Below are positions 25,600-33,125 of a stretch of 64,000 nt of DNA, piece after piece. A program made the position numbers and the translations under genes. Below the pieces are notes generated by a model, which saw nothing but the letters and a program-made list of their open reading frames with translations, made no database searches and was not told the origin of the DNA. Within the stretch, counting starts at the first letter, position 1. Every line of letters begins with the position of its first letter. The stretch covers positions 6,343 to 70,342 of the forward strand of contig DKKT01000091.1 in the NCBI GenBank assembly GCA_002455425.1, written 5' to 3'. The stretch is from Chthonomonas sp. UBA6659. Its GTDB lineage: Bacteria; Armatimonadota; Fimbriimonadia; Fimbriimonadales; Fimbriimonadaceae.

Positions 25600-28257
25600 A
25601 TGAAACGGTGGATGGGGTTCGGTCTCGTGTTGTTGATCGCGGCGTCGGTGGAGGGCCAGGACGCGACGCCCAAACCAGACCCAAAGATCGAAGAGTACGA
25701 GAAAGCGACCAAGAACTTGCCGAAAACGGAAGGCGCATTCACGTTTTACACGCGCAAGAAGGACATCCTTCTCGAACTGCCCGAGGATCGCGTTGGAAGG
25801 CTCTTCCTCTTTCAGGCCACGCTTCATACCGGGGCAAGTGAAGGAGCCCAAGCCGGCGACCCGGTCAACATGGCTTCGATCGACGCCCTCCGGTTCGATC
25901 GTGACGACGACCAACTCATCCTGGTCAAGCCGAACCTCAAGACGCGCGGTGTCACCGGCGATCCATTGAACGCCGCGAACGATCGCAGTGCGCCCGAGGC
26001 CTTCCTCGGCAACTACCGCATCGAACAAACCCACCCTGAGAAAGGGCTCCTCCTGGTGAACGTCACCGGCTTGTTCCAAGGAGAGGTGATCCGGCTCGGC
26101 GAGACTTTGAATTCCGGCGTGCCGGGGCAGTTCTCGTTCGATCGCGAAAAGAGTCGCATCGATCGCGTCAAGAGCTTTCCCGAGAACTCGGTGGTCCGGA
26201 TGCTGCTGCACTTCCAGGGTTCGGGTTCCGCGTCGAACATGGGCATCCTCGAACTCCTGGGCCTCGCGCCGAAGAACTCCCTCGCGGACCCTCGGAGCCT
26301 GCCGATCAAGGTCACCTACAACCTGTGGTATCGCAAGGACAACGGCTATCGCCCTCGTGCCGCCGATCCTCGGGTGGGGTACTTCACGGAGGACTTCGTG
26401 GACCTCGCGAAGTTCTGGCAGGACGATCGGACGACGCGTTGGATCACTCGATTCGACCTCCGCAAGAAGAACCCGGGAGCCGAGCTTTCGGAACCGGTCA
26501 AGCCGATCGTGTGGACGCTCGACAACTCGATCCCCGATCGGTATCGACCTGCGTTCCGGCGAGGCATCCTGTTTTGGAACAAGGCGTTCGAGAGGCTCGG
26601 CTTCAAGGATGCGATCCAGGTGCGGGATCAGCCCGACGATCCCGACTACGACCACGCGGACGGGCGTTTCAACGTCATCCGGCTGACGATGACGCCCGAC
26701 TCGGGCTACGCCGTCGCGCAGGCCCGAAACGACCCTTTTACCGGCGAGATTCTCAACGCGGCGATCACCTTCGACGCGAACATGGTTCGGGCCGCGTGGC
26801 AGGAGTATCGGGACATCGTAACGACCGGTCCGAAAGCCCACCAAGACGCAATGGGGCTCTTCGTGCGCCGTCCCGAAGTCGATGGCTTCGCCGAACTTCG
26901 CGCGCTCTGGGATCCGGCCGAGGCGCGGCGACATCGACGAGCCGTTGCCTTCGGTACTCAGGGCTGGCGGGTCGACACGTGCCGTCACGCCGAAGAGAAG
27001 GCGGCGCGCGCCGCCTACGCGTGGGACGCTCTGTTGGCCGCGCCGACTGTGGGGATCTCTCGCGACGAGTACATCGACCAGTACATCGCCGACGTCGTCT
27101 CGCACGAGGTCGGCCACTGCCTGGGTTTGCGGCATAACTTCTCGGCCTCCACGAACCTCACGACGGCGGAACTCGCCAACGACGCGATCGTCGCGCGGGA
27201 GGGGATTTCGGCAAGCGTGATGGACTACACACCCGTCAATTTCCAGTCCGTCCTCAAGGGCCGGGGCTGGTTCTACGCGCCCGGGCTTGGCGCCTACGAC
27301 GTCCATGCGATCGAGTACGGTTATGGCGATCCGGGAGCCGACGAGCAGGCGACGCTGGCTCAGATCGCCTCCCAAATCAACCGCCCCGGTTTGGCGTTCA
27401 TGACGGATGAGGATGCGGACGGCGTCGACCCCACGGTGGCGCGCTTCGACTGCGCCCGGGATAACATCCGTTATTCCTTGAAGACGATCGCGGCCGGGAC
27501 ACGCATGCGGGACTGGGCTGTCGCCCACCTCCCGAGGCGGGGCGAAAGCTATTCCAAGCGAAACGCCCTGATCTTGAGGTCGTTGACGCGGCTCTTCCGG
27601 GAAGGGGCGGCGATCGCTCGGTGGGTCGGCGGCGTCCAAGGGAATCGCAACTTTCGAGGCGACGCCGACGAGAAGCCGACCCTTCGACCGGCCGATGCCG
27701 CGATCCAGCGCGAGGCGGTCGCGGTCGTCGCACGCGAGTGCCTCTCCCTGAAGGCGGTGCCGTTGCCGGACGCGGTGCTCGTGACGATGAGCGGCGACTA
27801 CGTCACCGGGCAAGGTAGCGGCTACACGGCACCGCTCCGCGAGCTGATCACTGCGCCCCAGCAAATGCTCGCGGCCACACTTTTGAGCGCAGTCAAGCTG
27901 GAGGCGATCGTCGAGAACGAAGTCAAGACCCCCCGTGGTCGCGATCGTTATACGATCACCGAGCACTTCCGGACGATCCTCGGTGCGATCTTCGAGGAGA
28001 TCGGCAAGGACGGTTCGATCGCAGGGACGCGTCGGGATTTGCAGCGGTTCGTCGTCAACGGACTCATGGCGCAGGCCGGAGCCCCGGGCGGCGGCGTTCC
28101 GGAGGACGTGCGGCTACTCGCCACCGATCACCTCCGACGACTCGGCGCGCGCATGAAGCCGGGGAAGGGCGCCGATGCGCTCACCATCGCCCATCTGAGG
28201 GACCTCAAAGCCACCATCGAACGGTTCCTCAACCGTAAGGTGTCGGTCACGCGGTAG
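25600..28257 (+). CDS. Secreted zinc-dependent metalloprotease (DUF5117/DUF5118 type)
   Basis: An exported protein of 885 residues. It has a signal peptide (MKRWMGFGLVLLIAASVEG), an N-terminal beta region (GAFTFYTRKKDILLELPED) matching the DUF5118/DUF5117 arrangement, and a gluzincin/metzincin-like core with SHEVGHCLGLRHNF. H502, E503 and H506 form the zinc site, and H512 in GLRHNF is the likely third ligand, followed by the Met-turn-like SVMDYTPVNF. Such proteases occur in Bacteroidota and other environmental bacteria; substrates are unknown. The ATG at 25600 starts the signal peptide; the open frame extends upstream into the XRE regulator. No ribosome binding site is evident. Confidence 0.88.
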   Translation: MKRWMGFGLVLLIAASVEGQDATPKPDPKIEEYEKATKNLPKTEGAFTFYTRKKDILLELPEDRVGRLFLFQATLHTGASEGAQAGDPVNMASIDALRFDRDDDQLILVKPNLKTRGVTGDPLNAANDRSAPEAFLGNYRIEQTHPEKGLLLVNVTGLFQGEVIRLGETLNSGVPGQFSFDREKSRIDRVKSFPENSVVRMLLHFQGSGSASNMGILELLGLAPKNSLADPRSLPIKVTYNLWYRKDNGYRPRAADPRVGYFTEDFVDLAKFWQDDRTTRWITRFDLRKKNPGAELSEPVKPIVWTLDNSIPDRYRPAFRRGILFWNKAFERLGFKDAIQVRDQPDDPDYDHADGRFNVIRLTMTPDSGYAVAQARNDPFTGEILNAAITFDANMVRAAWQEYRDIVTTGPKAHQDAMGLFVRRPEVDGFAELRALWDPAEARRHRRAVAFGTQGWRVDTCRHAEEKAARAAYAWDALLAAPTVGISRDEYIDQYIADVVSHEVGHCLGLRHNFSASTNLTTAELANDAIVAREGISASVMDYTPVNFQSVLKGRGWFYAPGLGAYDVHAIEYGYGDPGADEQATLAQIASQINRPGLAFMTDEDADGVDPTVARFDCARDNIRYSLKTIAAGTRMRDWAVAHLPRRGESYSKRNALILRSLTRLFREGAAIARWVGGVQGNRNFRGDADEKPTLRPADAAIQREAVAVVARECLSLKAVPLPDAVLVTMSGDYVTGQGSGYTAPLRELITAPQQMLAATLLSAVKLEAIVENEVKTPRGRDRYTITEHFRTILGAIFEEIGKDGSIAGTRRDLQRFVVNGLMAQAGAPGGGVPEDVRLLATDHLRRLGARMKPGKGADALTIAHLRDLKATIERFLNRKVSVTR

Positions 28258-28259
28258 GC

Positions 28260-28790
28260 ATGAAGGCGATCCGACAAAAGACAAAGGTGCGGGCAAAGCA
28301 CCGGAGCGGGCGCTCGAACGTCCGTCCGATCCACTTGGCGTTTCTGCTCCAAGACTGGGAGGACGCCTATAACGTCGGAGGCATGTTCCGCGTCGCCGAC
28401 GGGTGCGGATCCAGAGAGTTGATCTTTTCGGGTCGGACGCCGAGCCCGCCACACCCCCAGATTGGGGTCACCTCGCTCGGGCAGCATCGCCGCATCCCGT
28501 TCCGCAGTTTCGAATCGAACGAAGCGGCTGCGATCGCCCTCAAGGCCGAGGGCTACGCGCTCGTGGCGATCGAGATTGCCCCTGAGGCGGTTCACTATGC
28601 CGAATTCGACTACCCCGAAAAGGTCTGCCTCGTGCTCGGCAATGAAGAGAAGGGCATCTACGGGTCGGTGATGGCCCACTGTGACGCCTGCGTCTACATC
28701 CCGATGCTTGGCAAGGGACGCTCCCTCAACGTTCACGTCTCGGCGGCGGTCGTCGCGTTCCGCGCGGTGTTCCCCGGTTCGCAGGGGTAG
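28260..28790 (+). CDS. SpoU/TrmH-family RNA 2'-O-methyltransferase
   Basis: A SAM-dependent SPOUT methyltransferase of 176 residues, close to the minimal catalytic domain, modifying tRNA or rRNA ribose. Motif 1 is DAYNVGGMFRVADGCG (about 37-52), motif 2 is VCLVLGNEEKGIYG (about 122-135) and motif 3 is IPMLGKGRSLNVHVSAAV (about 147-164). There is only a short basic N-terminal extension and no separate RNA-binding domain. It starts 2 bases after the metalloprotease stop. Target nucleotide (for example tRNA Gm18) cannot be told from sequence alone. Confidence 0.9.
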   Translation: MKAIRQKTKVRAKHRSGRSNVRPIHLAFLLQDWEDAYNVGGMFRVADGCGSRELIFSGRTPSPPHPQIGVTSLGQHRRIPFRSFESNEAAAIALKAEGYALVAIEIAPEAVHYAEFDYPEKVCLVLGNEEKGIYGSVMAHCDACVYIPMLGKGRSLNVHVSAAVVAFRAVFPGSQG

Positions 28791-28793
28791 CCT
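28788..28793 (+). promoter_or_regulatory. Candidate -10 element for leaderless PPK2 gene
   Basis: TAGCCT ends 6 bases before the ATG at 28800 and overlaps the stop codon of the upstream methyltransferase. No Shine-Dalgarno is present. Confidence 0.4.
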
Positions 28794-28799
28794 TGTTCG

Positions 28800-29624
28800 A
28801 TGGCGTACGCACATCGGATCAAGCCGGGCACGAAGGTTTCTCTCGCCGATTTCGACCCCGATGCGGACGGAGGTCTCGACAAGGAGGCGGGTACACGGCG
28901 TGCGGATGAACTCGGCCAGGAGTTCGGAGAACTGGAAGACTTGCTCTTCGAGGCCGGCACTCACAGCCTCCTGATCGTGCTCCAGGGGATCGATACCAGC
29001 GGCAAGGACGGCACGATCCGGCATCTCTTGGGCTATGCCAACGTTCAGAGTTGTCGGGTGAATTCGTTCAAAGTGCCGACTCCGGAAGAGCTCGCCCATG
29101 ACTTTCTCTGGCGCGTTCACGCGAAGGCTCCGGGCCGTGGGGAGATCGCGATCTTCAACCGCTCCCACTACGAGGATGTGCTCGTGGTGCGGGTGCATGA
29201 GCTTGTTCCCGAGCCCGTCTGGTCGAAGCGGTACGCACACATCGACGCGTGGGAGCGGCTGCTCGTCGACTCGAACACGATCATCCTGAAGTTCATGCTC
29301 CTGATCGACAAGGACGAGCAGGAGCGACGCCTGCTCGACCGGGAGAAGGAAGTCCAGAAGGCCTGGAAGCTCTCGGTCGGCGACTGGAAGGAGCGGGAGT
29401 TCTGGGACCGCTACCTCGAGGCTTACGAGGCGGCCCTGACGCACTGCACAACCGAAGACGCACCGTGGTACGTGGTGCCGGCCAACAAAAAGTGGTTTCG
29501 GAACCTCGCCGTCACCGAGGCGGTCGTGGAGCGGCTCCGGCCGTATCGCAGCGGCTGGCTCGAGCGTCTCGAAGCGGTCGGGGCGAAGGCGAAGGCGGAG
29601 TTGGAGGCGTATCGGGCCGGATGA
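28800..29624 (+). CDS. ppk2: PPK2-family polyphosphate:nucleotide phosphotransferase
   Basis: A cytoplasmic enzyme that transfers phosphate between inorganic polyphosphate and nucleotides. It has 274 residues, a single PPK2 domain. The Walker A loop is GIDTSGKDGT (63-72). The lid/Walker B region includes RGEIAIFNRSHYEDVLVVRVH, and the segment LDREKEVQKAWKLSVGDW carries the basic lid. The length and single domain fit class I or III PPK2 enzymes, which act on ADP or on AMP and ADP; the class cannot be fixed by eye. The stop overlaps the ATG of the next gene by 4 bases. Confidence 0.92.
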   Translation: MAYAHRIKPGTKVSLADFDPDADGGLDKEAGTRRADELGQEFGELEDLLFEAGTHSLLIVLQGIDTSGKDGTIRHLLGYANVQSCRVNSFKVPTPEELAHDFLWRVHAKAPGRGEIAIFNRSHYEDVLVVRVHELVPEPVWSKRYAHIDAWERLLVDSNTIILKFMLLIDKDEQERRLLDREKEVQKAWKLSVGDWKEREFWDRYLEAYEAALTHCTTEDAPWYVVPANKKWFRNLAVTEAVVERLRPYRSGWLERLEAVGAKAKAELEAYRAG

Positions 29625-30562
29625 AGGCGCGGGTTCTTCCGATCCTCCAACGCTATCAGGGCCTGGCCGGGATGGCACTCTTGCTCGCGGTCGCGGCGTT
29701 GTGGGTGCCGACGTTCTATTCGGGCGACAACCTGCGGAACGTCCTGAACCAGCTGGCGATTCCGGGCGTTCTCGCGATCGGGATGACGTTCGTGATTTTG
29801 ACCGGTGGGATCGATCTCTCGGTTGGCGCCCATCTCGCGCTCCTCAATTGTGTGATTGCGACCTGGGGCAAAGCAGGGACGGGGCTCGCTCCGACCGCCC
29901 TCATGGCGTGTGCCCTCGGCACCGGGATCGGCGCGCTCATCGGGCTGATCATCGGATGGACGAAACTGCCGCCCTTCGTGGTGACCCTCGCCGCGATGGT
30001 CAGCCTGCGGGGCGCGGCCTTCGTCTACACGAAGAACGCGAACGTGTCGGGTATCGGCGACTTTCTTGCGCCGCTGGAAGGTCGCTGGCTTGGCTTGCCG
30101 ATGCCAGGTTGGGTCCTCATCGTGGTCGCGGTGATCGCGGGGCTCGTCCTGAGTAAGACGATCTTGGGTCGGCGGATCTACGCCGTGGGAGGAGGCGGCC
30201 GCGCGGCCCACTATTCCGGTGTCCCCGTCGCTCGGACGCAGGTCGCCGCGTACGCGATCAACGGTCTCTGCGTGGCCGTCGCCGCGATCTTGCTCACGGC
30301 GCGGACCGCGAACGGCCAACCGGGGGCGGCGACGAGCTACGAGCTCGACGCGATCGCGGCGGTCGTCGTCGGGGGAGCCTCCCTTCTTGGCGGCTACGGG
30401 AACGTGGCCGGCTCGGTGCTGGGGGCGCTGTTCATCCTCTGCACGGACACGCTCTTGAATCTGCGCGGCATCGACGACAAAGTCGGGCTGGGGCTGAAGG
30501 GCGTAATCCTTCTCCTCGCCGTGTACGTCCAAAATCTGGGTCGTTTGCGTGATGGGGCATAA
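29621..30562 (+). CDS. ABC transporter permease, ribose/xylose (RbsC) type
   Basis: An inner-membrane permease of 313 residues with 8-10 hydrophobic helices. Family signatures are LNQLAIPGVLAIGMTFVILTGG, the IDLSVGAHLAL loop, AVGGGGRAAHYSGVPV and IAAVVVGGASLLGGYGN. These belong to the BPD_transp_2 family that imports pentoses and other sugars. Unusually, neither the ATPase (RbsA-like) nor the periplasmic binding protein is next to it; its neighbours are a polyphosphate kinase and a lipoprotein. It starts in a 4-base overlap with ppk2, so the partner genes must be elsewhere or the permease is a remnant of an incomplete operon. Confidence 0.88.
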   Translation: MKARVLPILQRYQGLAGMALLLAVAALWVPTFYSGDNLRNVLNQLAIPGVLAIGMTFVILTGGIDLSVGAHLALLNCVIATWGKAGTGLAPTALMACALGTGIGALIGLIIGWTKLPPFVVTLAAMVSLRGAAFVYTKNANVSGIGDFLAPLEGRWLGLPMPGWVLIVVAVIAGLVLSKTILGRRIYAVGGGGRAAHYSGVPVARTQVAAYAINGLCVAVAAILLTARTANGQPGAATSYELDAIAAVVVGGASLLGGYGNVAGSVLGALFILCTDTLLNLRGIDDKVGLGLKGVILLLAVYVQNLGRLRDGA

Positions 30563-30614
30563 TGCTTTCGAGGCGTCTGGATCGTCTCGACCTAGAAGAG
30601 CACGAAGGACAAGG

Positions 30615-31085
30615 ATGGTTATGAAGAGGTTGTTGCGTTACGGACACGTTCTGGTCGCGGCGAGTGCCGTTGCCATGGGAGCTTTGATCGGATGCGGCGG
30701 TGGAACCGAGCCGGGCGGCATCACGCTGAATCGTGCCCAGTTCCTGGGGACGTGGCGCGAGAGCATGATCGGAACCGCAAACGTGGCCAGCTCCGGCTGC
30801 CCCGGCACGATCCTCTTCGGAGACAACCTGAGTGCCAGTTGCGGCGGCTCCGTCGTGTTCCGCAGCGATCTGACCTACTCTTTCTTCCGCGCCGCGACCG
30901 GCCAAGAGACGCAGGTCGAGAACGGCACCTGGGATCTGGTCCGCAACGAGCTCTCGATGCGGAACGATGTGACGGGTGAGATCACGAAACTATACATGCT
31001 GATGGCCGAAGACGGCAACAGCGTGATCGGCTCCCGCATGATCGGGAGATTCAAGGTCGATTGGACCTGGGTCCGGACGCCTTAG
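30615..31085 (+). CDS. Small lipoprotein of unknown function
   Basis: A 156-residue exported lipoprotein. Signal sequence MVMKRLLRYGHVLVAASAV leads to a lipobox ALIGC, with the acylated cysteine followed by GGGTEPGG. The mature domain has TFLGTWRESM-like LNRAQFLGTWRESMIG, a disulphide-capable pair (SSGCPGT and SASCGGS), and repeated beta strands (YSFFRAATGQETQVENGTWD, IGRFKVDWTWVRTP). This looks like a small lipocalin-like beta-barrel, an inference. AAGGA lies 5 bases before the ATG at 30615; an alternative ATG is at 30621. Confidence 0.75.
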   Translation: MVMKRLLRYGHVLVAASAVAMGALIGCGGGTEPGGITLNRAQFLGTWRESMIGTANVASSGCPGTILFGDNLSASCGGSVVFRSDLTYSFFRAATGQETQVENGTWDLVRNELSMRNDVTGEITKLYMLMAEDGNSVIGSRMIGRFKVDWTWVRTP

Positions 31086-31106
31086 GTTCCCGTTCTTCGA
31101 AGAGAA

Positions 31107-31141
31107 GCCGGCCCCTCCGCGCATCGGGCGGAGGGGCCGGC
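31107..31141 (+). terminator. Hairpin terminator after the lipoprotein gene
   Basis: A perfect 14-base-pair GC-rich stem (31107-31120 with 31128-31141) with a seven-base loop, 22 bases past the lipoprotein stop. No T-run follows. Confidence 0.65.
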
Positions 31142-31166
31142 GTCGCGATAGGCTCCCCTTCGGCAT

Positions 31167-31278
31167 GGTCTCCCGGGAGAGATCGGATGGCGGGAGACCC
31201 GGGGGTGGGTTCCAGCGTGGGACCCCCCACACGCCCTCCTGATTTCGCAGGACCCCTGCAAAACCGACCAGGTTTTGC
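31167..31278 (+). other. Structured leader with two further perfect hairpins upstream of ABC ATPase
   Basis: GGTCTCCCG (31167-31175) pairs perfectly with 31191-31199 around 15 bases. GCAAAACC (31258-31265) pairs perfectly with 31271-31278 around GACCA and lies 20 bases before the ATG at 31298. These could be attenuator or translation-control structures; I match them to no known riboswitch. Confidence 0.4.
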
Positions 31279-31297
31279 CGATGGGACGAGTAGAGTC

Positions 31298-32209
31298 ATG
31301 ACACACGCGATCGAATGTCGAGACCTCGTCGTCCGCTACCGTCAGAAGAACGGGCAGTTCGTCGAGGCAGTCAAGGGCCTCACCTTCAGCGTCGAGCCGG
31401 GTGAAGTCGTCGGGTTTTTGGGGCCGAACGGCGCGGGAAAGAGCTCGACCCTGAAGGCCCTGATGGGATTTGTCGAGCCACTGGCGGGCGAGTGCTCCGT
31501 CTTTGGGCTCGCAGCGGGCAGCGTCGAGGCGAAGCAGCGCGTCGGCTATCTGCCGGAGGTCGCCCTCTACTACCCCTTCCTCACGCCATTCGAGACGCTC
31601 TCGCTCTATGGCGAGCTTCAGGGTCTTCGGGGGCCGACTCTGAAGAAGGAGGTCTCGTCGCTGCTCGACCTTATCGGGCTCGGGCACGTCATGCACAAGC
31701 AGAATCGGACGTTCTCGAAGGGCATGCTCCAGCGAGTCGGGATTGCGCAGAGCCTCCTTGGCTCGCCCGACCTGCTGATCCTGGACGAGGTCACCAGCGG
31801 CCTCGATCCGGTCGGACGCAAAGAGCTGCGCAACCTTCTCAAGGAACGGCAGACGGCGGGGGCAACGCTGTTCTTCTCAAGTCACGAGCTGGCCGAGGTC
31901 GAGATGTTGTGCAACCGGATGCTGCTGATCCACAAGGGCCAGTTGATCGAAGAGCGGCGGATCGACGCGCTCATGGAGGAGCTGCGGCAGTACACCTTAA
32001 CCTACAGCGGCAACGCCTCGATGGTCGGTCTGACCGATCATCTCGAGGCAATCCGACCGGGCGTGGTCCGAGCCGCGTTCGAGAACAAGGAGCGCCTGCT
32101 CGAGGCGGTGGCCCGGGTCCAGGCAGGGTCGGGGACGATCCTCGATCTCGTCGCGCGGGAGGGCTCGCTCGAAGACTATTTCGTCGACACCATCGCGAGG
32201 GCAGCATGA
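31298..32209 (+). CDS. ABC transporter ATP-binding protein
   Basis: A cytoplasmic ATPase subunit of 303 residues of the ABC-2 export class. It has Walker A GPNGAGKSS (about 45-53), Q-loop region VGYLPEVALYYPFL, signature FSKGMLQRVGIAQSLLG, Walker B DLLILDEVTSGLDP and the H-loop FFSSHELAEVE. The C-terminal ~80 residues form a DUF4162-like tail common in bacitracin- or gliding-type exporters. It drives the permease encoded at 32352. The ATG at 31298 precedes the first conserved strand; the open frame further upstream runs through the hairpin region and is not coding. Its stop overlaps a small ORF by 4 bases. Confidence 0.93.
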   Translation: MTHAIECRDLVVRYRQKNGQFVEAVKGLTFSVEPGEVVGFLGPNGAGKSSTLKALMGFVEPLAGECSVFGLAAGSVEAKQRVGYLPEVALYYPFLTPFETLSLYGELQGLRGPTLKKEVSSLLDLIGLGHVMHKQNRTFSKGMLQRVGIAQSLLGSPDLLILDEVTSGLDPVGRKELRNLLKERQTAGATLFFSSHELAEVEMLCNRMLLIHKGQLIEERRIDALMEELRQYTLTYSGNASMVGLTDHLEAIRPGVVRAAFENKERLLEAVARVQAGSGTILDLVAREGSLEDYFVDTIARAA

Positions 32210-32355
32210 ACCCATTTCGCAACCGAACCAGAGAACCTAAGCCGTTTCGCAAGGCCTGTCTCACGTGCCTTGCCGCGACCTTCTCGACGTTGCGTCCGCG
32301 CCGCTCGGCGCTGGCGATCCTTGTCTCGCCGTTGTGGGCTCGGAGGGGACGATGA
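32206..32355 (+). CDS. Possible small basic protein or translational coupler
   Basis: A 49-codon frame beginning MNPFRNRTREPKPFRKACL and ending WARRGR. Its ATG overlaps the ATPase stop (ATGA) and its stop overlaps the permease ATG (ATGA), exactly bridging the gap between two genes that work together. It is very basic and holds one short hydrophobic stretch (ALAILVSPLW). It may encode a real small subunit, or serve only to carry ribosomes to the permease start. I recognise no family. Confidence 0.4.
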   Translation: MNPFRNRTREPKPFRKACLTCLAATFSTLRPRRSALAILVSPLWARRGR

Positions 32356-33125
32356 AGTTCGGGGTGTGGAAGGCGCTCGCACGCGGCGTCGTGCTCGAAT
32401 CCGTGCGTCGCAAGGACCTTTGGGTCGTTGCGATCCTCGGATTCCTGATCATGGCCGGGGCGGGAATGCTCGGCTTTTTTGGACTCAAGGGCTTGGAGAC
32501 CTTCGCGAAGGACCTCGCGGCCTCGGTCTTGGGCATGTTTTCGACCGTGATGGCGGTCCTCGTCGGAAGTCGGGTGATGCCCGAGGAGATCAAGAATCGA
32601 ACGCTGTATCCGCTCCTCGCCCGTCCGATCACGCGATTCGATCTTCTCTTCGGTAAGTTCATCGGGGCCACGTGGGTCACGTGGATCGCTTTCCTGCTTT
32701 TGGCGGGCTTGACCTCCCTCGCGCTAGCGATGTTCCAGGTCCCCTTCGAGGCGGTGATGGGCCAATACTTGATCGCGAAGATGCTCGGTCTCTCGGTGAT
32801 CGTCGCGGTCAGCATGACCCTGTCGGTCTTCATGACCGCGTCGGCGGCGGCGACGATGAGCTTCGTGCTCGCCTTCGGATCGTCGATGATCATCCGGGCC
32901 CTTGTGATGGCCTACGAGTCGTCGTCGCCTGCATTCCAGGTGGTGTTCAAGTTCCTGAACGCGATCCTTCCCCAATACGGACTGTTCGACCTCGGGAGTC
33001 GGGCCGCGAACGGCTGGGGCCCCGTCCAGGCCTGGGTGCTCGGCGCGCTCGCCGCGTATGCGTTGGTGTACAGCTCGGCAATGCTCTCCATCGGCTGGCT
33101 CAAATTCCGGAAGCAGGCGATATGA
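32352..33125 (+). CDS. ABC-2 type transporter permease
   Basis: An inner-membrane protein of 257 residues with about six transmembrane helices (for example LWVVAILGFLIMAGAGMLGF, WVTWIAFLLLAGLTSLALA, LGLSVIVAVSMTLSVFMTA, LGALAAYALVYSSAMLSIG). The cytoplasmic loop SRVMPEEIKNRTLYPLLARP matches ABC-2 permeases that pair with a separate ATPase. The start at 32352 is preceded by CGGAGGGGACG, a good ribosome binding site. It is the partner of the ATPase at 31298; the exported substrate is unknown. The next gene overlaps its stop by 4 bases, so the histidine-rich protein is part of the same unit. Confidence 0.88.
   Translation: MKFGVWKALARGVVLESVRRKDLWVVAILGFLIMAGAGMLGFFGLKGLETFAKDLAASVLGMFSTVMAVLVGSRVMPEEIKNRTLYPLLARPITRFDLLFGKFIGATWVTWIAFLLLAGLTSLALAMFQVPFEAVMGQYLIAKMLGLSVIVAVSMTLSVFMTASAAATMSFVLAFGSSMIIRALVMAYESSSPAFQVVFKFLNAILPQYGLFDLGSRAANGWGPVQAWVLGALAAYALVYSSAMLSIGWLKFRKQAI

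Noticed and set aside
31061..31297. In-frame extension of the ABC ATPase upstream to 31061
   Set aside because: It would run through the lipoprotein end and three perfect hairpins; the conserved protein starts at 31298.
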